A stretch of DNA of 64,000 bases from Roseiflexus sp034432635. GTDB taxonomy: Bacteria; Chloroflexota; Chloroflexia; Chloroflexales; Roseiflexaceae. Position 1 is the first letter of the stretch, and every line of letters begins with the position of its first letter. Made by a program: the position numbers and the translations under genes. The stretch lies in contig DAOUBK010000026.1 of assembly GCA_034432635.1 (NCBI GenBank), positions 56,599-120,598 of the forward strand. The letters run 5' to 3'. Positions 15,018 through 23,198 of this stretch are shown here, one piece after another. The notes beneath the pieces were generated by a model. It was not told the DNA's origin. It was given only the letters and a program-made list of their open reading frames with translations, and did not search any database.

Positions 15018-16154
15018 TCATCTGGCTGTATGGGGCAGCGGCGCCTCTACCGAGAGTTCTGCCTGCTGCTGGTCGAATGCCTGGCGCGCCTGATCGAGGC
15101 GACGCGCAGCTTCCGCCATGGCAAGCGCGGCGCGATTGGCGTCTTCGGCGCGAAAACTGCTGTAGAACGCCAGCATATGGTCGAGCGCCATCAGTTCGAG
15201 TTCGAGCCCTTGCAGGTAGAGCGCATGCGCTTCGACAAGTGCATCGGGTGGTTGCATTGCTGCAATTGCTGCGTATGCCTGCTCGATCTCATCCCGCAGG
15301 CGCTGCGCCGAGGTCGCGTGGATAATCGACGAGCCACCGGGTCGACTCGTGGCGTTGCGATACGACTCGATCGCACCGCGCAAACGAGCGCGTGGCGCTT
15401 CCAGATGACTGAGGTACGTCAGGGTTGCGGCATTGCGTTCCTCCGCCAGCGTGGTTTCGAGCAGCTCCGGAACAGCAACGACCGGTTCATCAAACATTAG
15501 CGGCGCCTCTTCTCCGGCGGCCATCACTCGCTGCGTCAACTCCGCCTGAATGAGCGCCTGGTTTCGTTCCACTGCGGCACGAAGCGCATAATTGAGGGCG
15601 AGTGTGAATACCAGCAGCAAAACCGGCATACTCCAGAGTAACACACGCGCCCGACTCATCTCCTGGCGCGAGAGACGCCATCCGACCCACCAGGAATCGG
15701 TGTGATCCCGCGATGGCTCACGCGCCGGAAACAGAATGCCGATCAACCGTGTGCGCCACACTGACCGTGGTGAAGCAACGACGGCGCCGTTGTGGCCGTT
15801 CGAGACGGATTCTTCCATGCCATTGGGCGCGGCACGTGCAAATGACGCCGTAATCTCGGTGTCGCCATCGCGCAGCAACTGACGACTCTCCAGCCACGCC
15901 AGTCCGCGCCGGGCGCGCTCGTTCTGCGGGTTGATCGCCAGCACCGAACGCAGACAGAACGCGATCTCTTTCGGATCGTCGAGAACGCCGGCGAGCCACA
16001 ACCATCCCATCTCGTGCTGCGGATCGAGTTGAACGACACGCGCCAGCAGCACTGCCGCCAGGCGGCGTTGCCCGCCGCGCGCCGCCGCCACCCCACGCAC
16101 AAAGAGCTGCGCCGCCTCGAGCTGATTGGCCTTGATCTCTGTTTTGACCATCAA
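15018..16154 (-). CDS. Membrane protein with N-terminal TPR-like repeat
   Basis: A 378-residue protein. Residues 1-105 form tetratricopeptide-like helices (AAQLFVRGVAAARGGQRR, QLDPQHEMGWLWLAGVLDDP, AINPQNERARRGLAWL). After a linker there is one strong membrane span (about 172-195, VLLWSMPVLLLVFTLALNYA), and the C-terminal half is a long, mostly helical extracytoplasmic region rich in Ala, Glu and Arg with coiled-coil character. The ATG at 16154 overlaps the end of the GH18 gene (ATGA), so the two are translationally coupled. No enzymatic motif is visible. A scaffold or envelope-binding role is inferred only. Confidence 0.8.
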   Translation of the reverse strand: MMVKTEIKANQLEAAQLFVRGVAAARGGQRRLAAVLLARVVQLDPQHEMGWLWLAGVLDDPKEIAFCLRSVLAINPQNERARRGLAWLESRQLLRDGDTEITASFARAAPNGMEESVSNGHNGAVVASPRSVWRTRLIGILFPAREPSRDHTDSWWVGWRLSRQEMSRARVLLWSMPVLLLVFTLALNYALRAAVERNQALIQAELTQRVMAAGEEAPLMFDEPVVAVPELLETTLAEERNAATLTYLSHLEAPRARLRGAIESYRNATSRPGGSSIIHATSAQRLRDEIEQAYAAIAAMQPPDALVEAHALYLQGLELELMALDHMLAFYSSFRAEDANRAALAMAEAARRLDQARQAFDQQQAELSVEAPLPHTAR

Positions 16155-17428
16155 TGCTCCGGCAATAACCGACTCAACACACGCTGCGATTCATACGGGT
16201 CCTGCAGCAGGCGACCGCGGATGACCTCCCAGTTGCGTGGGTCTTCGCCGCCGAGCCGCCAGATCGCAATACCTGCCAGGTCGAGTTCCTGCACCAGACG
16301 CAGTTTCGCGTCCAACCCGCTGCTTGTGGCGAACCAGACCTCACGCCGCCCTTCCTCGCGTGAACTGTAGGTGATCCAGTTCTCCTGCACTAGACCGTTC
16401 TGGTTGCTCTCCATCAGGTTGACTGACAGGCGATACGTCTGAATAATCTCGTTGATCATCGTCCACGTTTGCCCACGCGCATTGCCGCCGTCGCGGGGCC
16501 AGTTGTACCCGTAGAACGGCACGCCGATGATAACCTTCGCCGGGTCCACAACCGTCACCGCATAGCGGGCGACACGTTCCACCCAGTAGACCGGCGCAAC
16601 CGGACCGGGACCGCCGCCGCGCCAGTGGTAGTCGTAGGTCATGATTCGCAACCGGTCAACAACCTGACCAATGACTGCCCAATCCTGAAATCCTCCCAGC
16701 CCGCAGTAATCGCAATCTTTGGCGTGCACGGCGACGGTCAACAGTTTGCCATGGGCGTGGAGCGCATCGGCAAGTTCGACGATGAATGCGCTGTAGTCAT
16801 CACGCAGATTACTGCTGAGCGACTCATAATCGATATCAATCCCATCATACTCATAGGTAAGCACTTCATCGACAATCTGTTGCACGTGGTACGACCGCAG
16901 GCGCGGATTGCGCAGAATACCCGGCACTGGGTCTTCACCGGTAACGACATTGTGCACGGTAGGAATAACCAGCACATTCTTACTGCGCGCCAGTTCGATC
17001 AGCGTGCGGTCGCGCGCCTCGCGCCCAAAGCGTAGCGTGCCGGCCAGCGATGGTGAGTACCAGAACGGGCTGATCTCGTCGAGAATATCGGCGTTCGCCT
17101 CGAACGACTCACGATTTTCAGATCCGAACGAGTCGGGGAGCCATGCCGCAATATAACGCCCCGTTTTCGGATGAAACCACCCACCTTCTTCGGGAAGCGC
17201 AGACGCCGGCGGAGCCGTTCTCTCTACCTGTACCGACGGGATGATCGCCGGCACCGGCGTAGGCGTTGCTGCAACCGGCGTGACCGACGGGAGCGTTGGG
17301 ATTGGAAACACAGGCGGTTCTGTCGCGCGCATGGCAAGACCGACAGTATCGACAACCAGCAATGCCCAGACGATCAACGACACAGCGTAGATCGACACAA
17401 ACAACGGTGATGAGAAAACGTGTCGCAT
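16151..17428 (-). CDS. Membrane-anchored GH18-family glycosidase
   Basis: A 425-residue protein with an N-terminal signal anchor (about 8-32), a Pro/Thr-rich linker, then a GH18 (chitinase / spore-cortex YaaH-like) barrel from about residue 85. The catalytic signature D-x-x-D-x-D-x-E is intact as DGIDIDYES, followed by LLTVAVHAKD and the substrate strand RIMTYDYHW. The WRLGGEDPRNW strand near the end closes the barrel. Enzymes of this group cut beta-1,4-linked amino sugars in chitin or peptidoglycan. Second of three genes (metallopeptidase, GH18, TPR protein), suggesting envelope work outside the membrane. Confidence 0.88.
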   Translation of the reverse strand: MRHVFSSPLFVSIYAVSLIVWALLVVDTVGLAMRATEPPVFPIPTLPSVTPVAATPTPVPAIIPSVQVERTAPPASALPEEGGWFHPKTGRYIAAWLPDSFGSENRESFEANADILDEISPFWYSPSLAGTLRFGREARDRTLIELARSKNVLVIPTVHNVVTGEDPVPGILRNPRLRSYHVQQIVDEVLTYEYDGIDIDYESLSSNLRDDYSAFIVELADALHAHGKLLTVAVHAKDCDYCGLGGFQDWAVIGQVVDRLRIMTYDYHWRGGGPGPVAPVYWVERVARYAVTVVDPAKVIIGVPFYGYNWPRDGGNARGQTWTMINEIIQTYRLSVNLMESNQNGLVQENWITYSSREEGRREVWFATSSGLDAKLRLVQELDLAGIAIWRLGGEDPRNWEVIRGRLLQDPYESQRVLSRLLPEH

Positions 17429-17476
17429 GATTGAACAATGGCGAATGGCGCTCGCTCAACAAGCGTCCATACGTTC

Positions 17477-17842
17477 TCAGTAGGCATCCAATTCGTGCAA
17501 TCGCTCATCGCTGATGCCGAAAAAGTGGGCGATTTCGTGCAGCACCGTGCGCTGCACCTCTTCGCGCAGCGCATCGCGCGAGGGAAAATCACGCACCAGC
17601 GGCGTCTGAAAGATCGTGATGACATCCGGGAGCAGCGGATCGCCGTGGGCGCGCTCCGTCAGCGGTACCCCTTCATACAGACCATAGATCGTTTGCCAGG
17701 GACGCAAACCCAGTGCGCGGCGCTGCCCCCGGTTGGGGCGCGCTTCGATCCGCACTTCGACATTCGAGAGATAGCGGGCAAATTCGGGCGGCAGCGAGTC
17801 CAGCGCCTCGATAACGATCGATTCGAATGTTTTACGATCCAT
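17477..17842 (-). CDS. Small zincin-like metallopeptidase family protein (HExxH)
   Basis: A 121-residue cytoplasmic protein of the short metallopeptidase family (DUF1025-type). The zinc motif is HEIAHFFG near residue 105, followed by ISDERLHEL, where the third ligand is probably the C-terminal acidic or His residue. Start ATG 17842 gives the family N-terminus MDRKTFESIVIEALDSLP; an open extension upstream is basic and unlike the family. A TTGACG-TATAAT promoter lies upstream. It is the first gene of the operon with the GH18 enzyme. Substrate unknown. Confidence 0.85.
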   Translation of the reverse strand: MDRKTFESIVIEALDSLPPEFARYLSNVEVRIEARPNRGQRRALGLRPWQTIYGLYEGVPLTERAHGDPLLPDVITIFQTPLVRDFPSRDALREEVQRTVLHEIAHFFGISDERLHELDAY

Positions 17843-17875
17843 ACGCTTCCATCGCCGGAATAAACCTTTCAGGAC

Positions 17876-17905
17876 ATTATACGCGGGCGATAGAAGGGGC
17901 GTCAA
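17876..17905 (-). promoter_or_regulatory. Promoter of the metallopeptidase-GH18-TPR operon
   Basis: On the minus strand TTGACG (17905-17900) and TATAAT (17881-17876) are 18 bases apart and end 33 bases before the ATG at 17842. Confidence 0.7.
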
Positions 17906-17983
17906 GCCGGATGTTGCATAAAAGCGGTGTGGCTGCGAACGTGCAGGCGTTGGGCGATGATAGAGTCAGGGATTGGAACGCAA

Positions 17984-18574
17984 CTATGATGCAACGATCG
18001 GGTGATGCACCGGGTGGTCGGCAAGCGCCTCGGCAAGGCGCGCCAGCCCGCGGTGCTGGAGCGCTTTTACCGAACCAACTGTGCGTCCAAGCGACTCGGC
18101 AATCTCAGCGAGTGAGCGATCCTCATCGAACCGCAGACGCAACACAAGGCGCTGGTCACGGGTCAGGATGCGCATGACGCTCTGGAGTTCATGGTAGGCG
18201 ATCCGTGAGATAACCGCTTCATCGGGGGGGTCGAGTGCCTGAGGCGCACTTTCATCGAGCGGAACGGATGGCCGCCGACGCGCCTGGCGGAGCATGTCCA
18301 TTGTGCGCGCGTAGGCAATGCGGTAGAGCCAGGCAGAGAAGGGCCAGCCGCGATCTTCGTAGCGCTCCAGTCCTTCCAGCATCTTGACGAACACCTCGCT
18401 GCATACATCCTCGGCAAGGACGGGATCGCCCAAGCGGGAAGCAATGTAACGATGCACCTGCGGAGCATACCGTTCGTACAATTGCCCGATCGCGTCGGCA
18501 TCGCCAGCTTTTGCGCGCGCAATGATGTGCGCTTCGCTCTCATAGTTGTCGGCAGTTGGAGATTTGACCGCCAT
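17984..18574 (-). CDS. ECF-subfamily RNA polymerase sigma factor
   Basis: A 196-residue sigma-70 family protein with only regions 2 and 4. Region 2 (about 28-98) contains YERYAPQVHRYIASRL, AEDVCSEVFVKML and FSAWLYRIAYARTMDMLR; region 4 (about 125-185) contains LTRDQRLVLRLRFDED and the helix-turn-helix SLAEIAESLGRTVGSVKALQ. A 25-residue linker joins them. No anti-sigma gene is adjacent on the same strand: the next minus-strand genes are the separate metallopeptidase operon with its own promoter. Target promoters unknown. Confidence 0.92.
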   Translation of the reverse strand: MAVKSPTADNYESEAHIIARAKAGDADAIGQLYERYAPQVHRYIASRLGDPVLAEDVCSEVFVKMLEGLERYEDRGWPFSAWLYRIAYARTMDMLRQARRRPSVPLDESAPQALDPPDEAVISRIAYHELQSVMRILTRDQRLVLRLRFDEDRSLAEIAESLGRTVGSVKALQHRGLARLAEALADHPVHHPIVAS

Positions 18575-19238
18575 CGTCCGCCTCTCAGCAATGCAGAACC
18601 GAATCTACTGCCCGATAGATATGTGCAACACCTTCTGGAAACACTGTCAGTGTACGTCGCAAAGATGAATGAGTTGTGTCATCGGTTTACGACTCACGCA
18701 TTGCAGAGCAGGCTGGACGATGAAATTGCCGCCAGCGTTCGGTATGTGGATATGCGCATCTGTATGCTCATTAGAATGCCATGATCCCAGACGACAGATC
18801 CGTCGGTTTTTGCCCAACGCAGCGATCAGCACGCCTGGCACGCCTGCAATGATGATTCAGAGATAACGCTACGACGCGCAGTCATAATGAATGTTCATTC
18901 ACAGCGCCGTCCATCGCTGGCTTCACTACCACAGGATATTACCGCTTCTTAACACATTTTTAGCACAACTGGTGTACAATATCCGCTATCATACGAGGCA
19001 TCGAAAAGATCAGGCAGCAGCGATCAGCATCCTGACAATGTTGATCATACCCGGCGGCCGCGCCTGCCGGATCTGGAAAAACGCTGCGTGGCGCCCGCAG
19101 TGGCAGCGTGTACCCGTTGTTGTTGCGAGCCGGTAGAGCGTCGCAATCTTCCTGGAAAATGGCAGAACGCTGCGTTGTCTCTGTAATGAAGCATAAATAG
19201 AGTCGGCGCGGGTTGGAGCGCGCGAAAGTGAGAACACA
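18575..19238. other. Long intergenic region upstream of phoU
   Basis: No gene is supported across 664 bases between the divergent sigma factor and phoU. A 6-2-6 palindrome, TGAATG-TT-CATTCA (18888-18901), has the form of a repressor operator. TACAAT at 18975-18980 could be a weak -10 box. No tRNA cloverleaf or Pho-box pattern could be confirmed by eye. Confidence 0.4.
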
Positions 19239-19895
19239 ATGCGGGAACATTACCTCAAGCAACTGCAATCGGTGCACGACGACCTTCTCCGCATGGGGAG
19301 TCGCGTCGAACATCAACTTGCTGACGCCATCAAAGCGCTGGATCGACTCGACACTGAACTGGCGCGCGAGATTGTAGCGCGTGATCGTGAGATTGACACT
19401 GCACGCAATGCTATCGACGAGCGAGTGTTCCAGTTGATCGCTACCCAACAACCGGTCGCTACCGATCTGCGTAGTCTGTTGGCAGCCATTGCCATTGCTG
19501 GCGAACTTGAGCGCGCTGCCGATTATGCCAAGGGCATCGCCAAAAAAGTCGAGCGTAGCCTGCAAACCCCATCACTTATCGAAGTTCCGAAAGAACTCTA
19601 CCGCCTGGGGACGCTGGTTCAAACCATGCTGCACACCTGCCTGGATGCCTTTGTGCAACTCGATGTGACGCTGGCGCGCTCACTCGGTGAAAAAGATCAG
19701 GAGATTGATGACCTGGAAGACCGTGTCATCGAGATGTTGAAGGACACCGCGCGCCAGGATCCGCGCAAACTCGACTGCGCGCTGCTCCTGATCGATACCG
19801 CGCATGTGCTCGAGCGTTTTGCCGATCGCACGACCAATATTGCGGAACGGGTCATATTCATTGCTACCGCACAGGCGGAGGAACTCAACCCATGA
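19239..19895 (+). CDS. phoU: Phosphate transport regulator PhoU
   Basis: A 218-residue cytoplasmic protein made of two PhoU three-helix bundles. The first repeat has RVEHQLADAIKALDRLDTEL and the metal-binding helix AREIVARDREIDTARNAIDE; the second has ARSLGEKDQEIDDLEDRV with ERFADRTTNIAERV at the end. PhoU links the Pst phosphate importer with the PhoR kinase, but no pst or pho genes are next to it here. Its last bases overlap acyP (ATGA), so the two are coupled. Ribosome site weak (AAGTGAG). Confidence 0.94.
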   Translation: MREHYLKQLQSVHDDLLRMGSRVEHQLADAIKALDRLDTELAREIVARDREIDTARNAIDERVFQLIATQQPVATDLRSLLAAIAIAGELERAADYAKGIAKKVERSLQTPSLIEVPKELYRLGTLVQTMLHTCLDAFVQLDVTLARSLGEKDQEIDDLEDRVIEMLKDTARQDPRKLDCALLLIDTAHVLERFADRTTNIAERVIFIATAQAEELNP

Positions 19896-20173
19896 TGGAC
19901 ATGGCTCGCGCACATGTCTTCGTTTCGGGCCGCGTTCAGGGAGTGAATTTCCGCGCCAGCGCACGCAACTACGCCCGTGAAGTTGGTGTGTCCGGATGGG
20001 TGCGAAACCTGGAGGACGGACGGGTTGAAGCAGTCTTTGAAGGTGAACGTTCGGCGGTGCAGAAGATGGTCAGCTGGTGTTACAGCGGTCCATCGCACGC
20101 GCGCGTCGAAGCGGTGGAGGTACGCTGGGAGAAGCCAACCGGTGAAGAACGCGGTTTTTTGATCATCTGGTGA
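19892..20173 (+). CDS. acyP: Acylphosphatase
   Basis: A 93-residue acylphosphatase, which hydrolyses acyl-phosphate bonds. The phosphate-binding loop GRVQGVNFR with its catalytic Arg and the later VRNLEDGRVEAVFEG with the catalytic Asn are present, as is the C-terminal FLIIW strand. In the loop the usual GVxFR is kept. Start ATG 19892 overlaps the phoU stop; a second ATG nine bases later gives a slightly shorter form. Coupling with phoU hints at a phosphate-related role, which is inference. Confidence 0.92.
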   Translation: MMDMARAHVFVSGRVQGVNFRASARNYAREVGVSGWVRNLEDGRVEAVFEGERSAVQKMVSWCYSGPSHARVEAVEVRWEKPTGEERGFLIIW

Positions 20174-20184
20174 GTCAACCGGGT

Positions 20185-21006
20185 TCAAACGAAGCACAAT
20201 TCCTGCGCGATGCGACGGAGTTCATCGACCGGAAATGGCGCGGCGAGATAGATGATCGCGCGGGTGAACCCCAACGCTTTCCACTGCTCGAGCGCGGCGC
20301 CCGGATCAGGTTGCAGATCGCGCCAGTCGGCGTGCACCGATAGATCAAAGCCGGCGCGTGCACGACCGGCTTCTGTCAGCCCTTCGTCGAGAGCAGCCAT
20401 CTGTTCGTCGAGACGCGCGCGATCCCGCCACTGGATGTTCAACCCATCGGCGAGTCGCCCGGCGATGCGGCAGAGTCGCGCTCCACGCGCCCCAACAATG
20501 ATCGGCGGGCGCAGATCGGGCGCCGGCGCGACGATCGCATCGGTGAGACGATAGTAGCGACCGTGAAATGTAACCGGTTCGCCGCTCCAGAGCAATCGGA
20601 TGACCTGAATTGCTTCGGCGACGCGCTCCGTTCGCTCGTCTAGCAATCCCTGATCGATCCCGAACGCTTCCTGCTCCGATTTCCATCCGCCGCCGCCAAT
20701 CCCCAGTTCGAATCGACCCTGCGCCATCTCCTGAAGCGTCGCCGCAATCTTTGCCAGCCGCCCCGGATGACGGTTGAGATTGTTTGCCACTAGCGGACCA
20801 ATGCGCACACGCTGCGTTACTTCAGCAATCCCACCTAGCGCCGTTAACCCTTCGATCACCGACTCGTGCGGGTCGTTCCACGAGACATAGTGATCCCAGA
20901 GCCAGACCGAGTCGAACCGCAGGTCGTCGATCAGGCGGGCAGTATTGCGCAGGCTGGCATAGGAAACGCCGAACGTTCCCAGACAGAAACCGGTTGGCAA
21001 CATCAC
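20185..21006 (-). CDS. LLM-class (luciferase-like) F420/FMN-dependent oxidoreductase
   Basis: A 273-residue TIM-barrel enzyme of the bacterial luciferase superfamily. Family marks are DSVWLWDHYV, RVRIGPLVANNLNRHPG and LGIGGGGWKSEQEAFG, which bind the deazaflavin or flavin phosphate. Many close relatives use coenzyme F420, but sequence alone does not separate F420 from FMN use. It ends 11 bases from acyP on the opposite strand. No partner gene suggests a substrate. Confidence 0.88.
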   Translation of the reverse strand: MMLPTGFCLGTFGVSYASLRNTARLIDDLRFDSVWLWDHYVSWNDPHESVIEGLTALGGIAEVTQRVRIGPLVANNLNRHPGRLAKIAATLQEMAQGRFELGIGGGGWKSEQEAFGIDQGLLDERTERVAEAIQVIRLLWSGEPVTFHGRYYRLTDAIVAPAPDLRPPIIVGARGARLCRIAGRLADGLNIQWRDRARLDEQMAALDEGLTEAGRARAGFDLSVHADWRDLQPDPGAALEQWKALGFTRAIIYLAAPFPVDELRRIAQELCFV

Positions 21007-21169
21007 CGGGTCTCGATCACAGAATCGTCAGAACCACTCCCTTTCCATCCTACCATGCAATTACCGTTCGGGCGCGCCAGAAAAGGACTTTCGGGCGCTT
21101 TTCTTGTTATTCGACAGTTGCTATGCTATGCCTGTCATTCGGCTATATTCGACCGACAGGGAACCTGCA

Positions 21170-22012
21170 ATGAGCGAAGCGCCTTCTCAAACCAACAACT
21201 ACCACGCCGCAGCCGTCGGTATTCTTGACGTTCCATCCGCGAATCGCCAGAACCTGCACCATCGCCCCCACCTGCGCATGATCGGTCCGCTCGGTGGTGA
21301 CTTTCGTTTGCCGATCCGGGTCGTGCGTGAGATCCCCGGCGGTGAACTCCTCGATCACGCCCACCACGGCGCCCGGTTACTGATCGAGGGCCGGCTGGAG
21401 TGGAACAAATCATTCGACGTTGCTGCACTCGTACCGACGCTCATCGCCGATGCGGTGCGTCCTGTGACCCCCGATGACGAAGATGGCTGCGATGTTCGTC
21501 TCTGTGGCGAAGTCACCGCCCCGGCGCGCATCCGGCGCCATCCGTTACGACCCGGCATTCCGATGGCGCACGTAACCCTGCGTGTCCAGATACCACGCAC
21601 ACGCACGGCGAGTCGTGCCATGATCACCGAGACGGTAGGGATTCCGGTTGTTATTCCGCTCAACCATCCTGACGCACCGGCACTCCTGCGCCCCGGCAAT
21701 CGGGTCCTTGTCGAAGGATTGCTGGAACAGGCGCCGCTGCCCCGCAACGGACCGGAGGTCGATCAGGCGCTGGCCGACCTTGATGCAGCCGCGAAGCAGC
21801 GCGCAGCGTGGACGATGACGCCGGAAGAAACGCGCGCAGCCGAGCGAGACTACACCCGACGCCGCTGGGAAGCGACCCACACCGTCATCTACCGGGTCGT
21901 TGCAGGATATGTCGAACTGTTGAACGGTGTGCCCGCCACCATCCGCGAGGCGCGCGAACTGCGCCGCGCCGAGCTTCAGCGTCGCGCGCAACGGCAGCAG
22001 TCGTCGTCATAA
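21170..22012 (+). CDS. Uncharacterised protein with two OB-fold-like segments
   Basis: A 280-residue protein from ATG 21170, which follows a short AT-rich leader. Two stretches look like single-strand-binding OB folds: about 60-80 (ARLLIEGRLEWNKSF) and about 100-195 (DVRLCGEVTAPARIRRHP ... GNRVLVEGLLEQAPL), the latter close in style to the SSB/PriB strand order. The C-terminal 70 residues are helical, strongly basic and Arg-rich (RELRRAELQRRAQRQ), fitting nucleic-acid contact. I do not recognise a named family; a single-stranded DNA- or RNA-binding role is inferred. It stands alone on its strand and is followed by the structured region at 22033. Confidence 0.65.
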   Translation: MSEAPSQTNNYHAAAVGILDVPSANRQNLHHRPHLRMIGPLGGDFRLPIRVVREIPGGELLDHAHHGARLLIEGRLEWNKSFDVAALVPTLIADAVRPVTPDDEDGCDVRLCGEVTAPARIRRHPLRPGIPMAHVTLRVQIPRTRTASRAMITETVGIPVVIPLNHPDAPALLRPGNRVLVEGLLEQAPLPRNGPEVDQALADLDAAAKQRAAWTMTPEETRAAERDYTRRRWEATHTVIYRVVAGYVELLNGVPATIREARELRRAELQRRAQRQQSSS

Positions 22013-22032
22013 ATTGTTGGTGACTGGCGGTC

Positions 22033-22228
22033 GGTTGTCCGGGCCGCCGAGACCAGGCCCGCCCACCAGATCCCCTCCCTTACCGGCGAGATGGTCGGCT
22101 GGCTTCGTATCACCGGCCCGGTTGGGCCGGCAGCGAGATCCTCGCTGCATTGCACCCTGACAACCCCATACCACATCTGGCTTTCTGATGCGCGTTGACG
22201 CACCGGTGGCGCACACGCCTTCAGAAAG
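22033..22228. other. Strongly structured intergenic element (multi-stem junction plus hairpin)
   Basis: Four stems are nested inside a closing stem. P1: 22033-22043 with 22155-22165 (GGTTGTC/GACAACC plus GGG/CCC, one mismatch). P2: 22046-22055 with 22092-22099 (eight pairs, two-base bulge). P3: CCGGCCC-GGTT-GGGCCGG, 22113-22130. P4: GCAGCGAG-ATC-CTCGCTGC, 22130-22148. A fifth stem follows: CTTTCTGA (22181-22188) with TCAGAAAG (22221-22228), extended by TGCGC/GCGCA. No protein is encoded. It may be a structured RNA or a miniature transposable element with P1 as terminal inverted repeats; the strand cannot be decided. Confidence 0.5.
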
Positions 22229-22446
22229 AACATCAATAGCGCATGATGCGCCGCATACCCTGTTCGTTCCTCTGTCGGTCACTGGTCGGTTCAGCCACGA
22301 TGCCACGCGCGTCACCTCGTATTCGCTGCGCCGCCCGGCGGCGCACCAGTATCAGGAGGAAATCGCCCACATACGCTTACCGTGTGGTGCTATGCCACGA
22401 CCATCACGCGGCAGCACGGCGCTGCACCATTGTCTATTTGCCCCCG

Positions 22447-22480
22447 CGCGGGACACACCAGCATTCTGGAGTGTCCCGCG
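22447..22480. repeat. Long hairpin upstream of the caspase-like gene
   Basis: CGCGGGACAC-A-CCAG (22447-22461) pairs with CTGG-A-GTGTCCCGCG (22466-22480) around a four-base loop: 14 pairs with one A-A mismatch. It ends 56 bases before the start at 22537. There is no U-run, so it could be a leader structure or operator instead of a terminator. Confidence 0.7.
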
Positions 22481-22536
22481 TGGGACATACGGAACGTCGG
22501 TGTGCTCTGCGCTCCTGCATTCAAAAGGAGACTGCA

Positions 22537-22977
22537 ATGATCATCCACGGCGTTCCGATATTCCCCACGGCTCTTCCAAATCGAATCATTCTGGGTTATT
22601 CGGATGAACCCATCCGTAGGGCGATGAATGTACCGACGGACAGAGTGTTCTTTGAACTGCTCTGCCACGGTTCACGTCCCGATGTGCACGGCAACACGTA
22701 TGCTGCTCCGCGTGTGACGGCATTCGGGGGCGAGTCGATCAAAATCGACGCCCAGAAGTTGTTCGATATCATCGTCGCCCAACACGAGTATCGCCTGGGA
22801 CAACCTGTGCGGCTGCTCATGTGCTGGGTGGGATACGGACCAAACTCGCTGGCACAGCAACTTTCAGATCTGCTGGGAACCGTTGTGCTGGCGGCAAATG
22901 AGCGCATTCACGCAGATACGTTTGAGCCAGTTAGCGGCGGCGTCTGGCTCACTTTTACCCCACGCTCTCGCTACTAA
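22537..22977 (+). CDS. Small protein with a possible caspase-like His/Cys pair (polymorphic-toxin-type module)
   Basis: A 146-residue protein with a strong ribosome site (AAAAGGAG) before ATG 22537. A hydrophobic strand ends in HGS (VFFELLCHGSRPDV) and a second ends in Cys (QPVRLLMCWVGYG), followed by SLAQQLSDLLGTVVLAA and a closing GGVWLTFTP. This strand-HG ... strand-C layout is shared by clan CD (caspase/CHAT/CPD) peptidases and by a recurrent C-terminal module of secreted polymorphic toxins. Here it stands alone, without a secretion signal or repeats. Hairpins flank it on both sides. Assignment to a peptidase fold is inference from the pattern only; it may also be an inactive relic. Confidence 0.6.
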   Translation: MIIHGVPIFPTALPNRIILGYSDEPIRRAMNVPTDRVFFELLCHGSRPDVHGNTYAAPRVTAFGGESIKIDAQKLFDIIVAQHEYRLGQPVRLLMCWVGYGPNSLAQQLSDLLGTVVLAANERIHADTFEPVSGGVWLTFTPRSRY

Positions 22978-22991
22978 ACAATCAGGCAGAC

Positions 22992-23021
22992 GGTACAGGA
23001 GCAGAGTCCTGCTCCTGTACC
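22992..23021 (+). terminator. Perfect hairpin after the caspase-like gene
   Basis: GGTACAGGAGCAG (22992-23004) and CTGCTCCTGTACC (23009-23021) form a perfect 13-bp stem with a four-base loop, 15 bases after the stop codon. It is placed like a terminator but followed only by TGAACTTTCA, so efficiency without a U-run is uncertain. Confidence 0.55.
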
Positions 23022-23040
23022 TGAACTTTCATCAGCAATG

Positions 23041-23150
23041 TTGAACTGGAGACGCGGTCATTGTCATCGGTTCGGGGCGCAGTCGATGAGGTTTTGATTG
23101 TACGAAGCTGGAGGGTGAACTGAAGACGCGGTCATTCCAACCGTTCGGGG
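23041..23150 (+). repeat. Imperfect direct repeat, about 35 bp, two copies
   Basis: TGAACTGGAGACGCGGTCAT and following GTTCGGGG (23042-23076) recur as TGAACTGAAGACGCGGTCAT with GTTCGGGG (23116-23150). The cores share 19 of 20 bases and the ends match again after a divergent centre. The 74-base spacing leaves room for a dimeric binding site or marks a small duplication. Confidence 0.6.
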
Positions 23151-23198
23151 GCGGCTATCCTGATGGACATACAACCTGTCGATACTGGAGGAATATCC

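Noticed and set aside
22033..22165. Integron attC site
   Set aside because: The outer ends have the inverse orientation of the GTTRRRY/RYYYAAC core sites and no integrase is seen.
23041..23150. The two 35-bp boxes as a CRISPR remnant
   Set aside because: Only two imperfect copies, 74 bases apart, with no palindromic core and no cas gene nearby.
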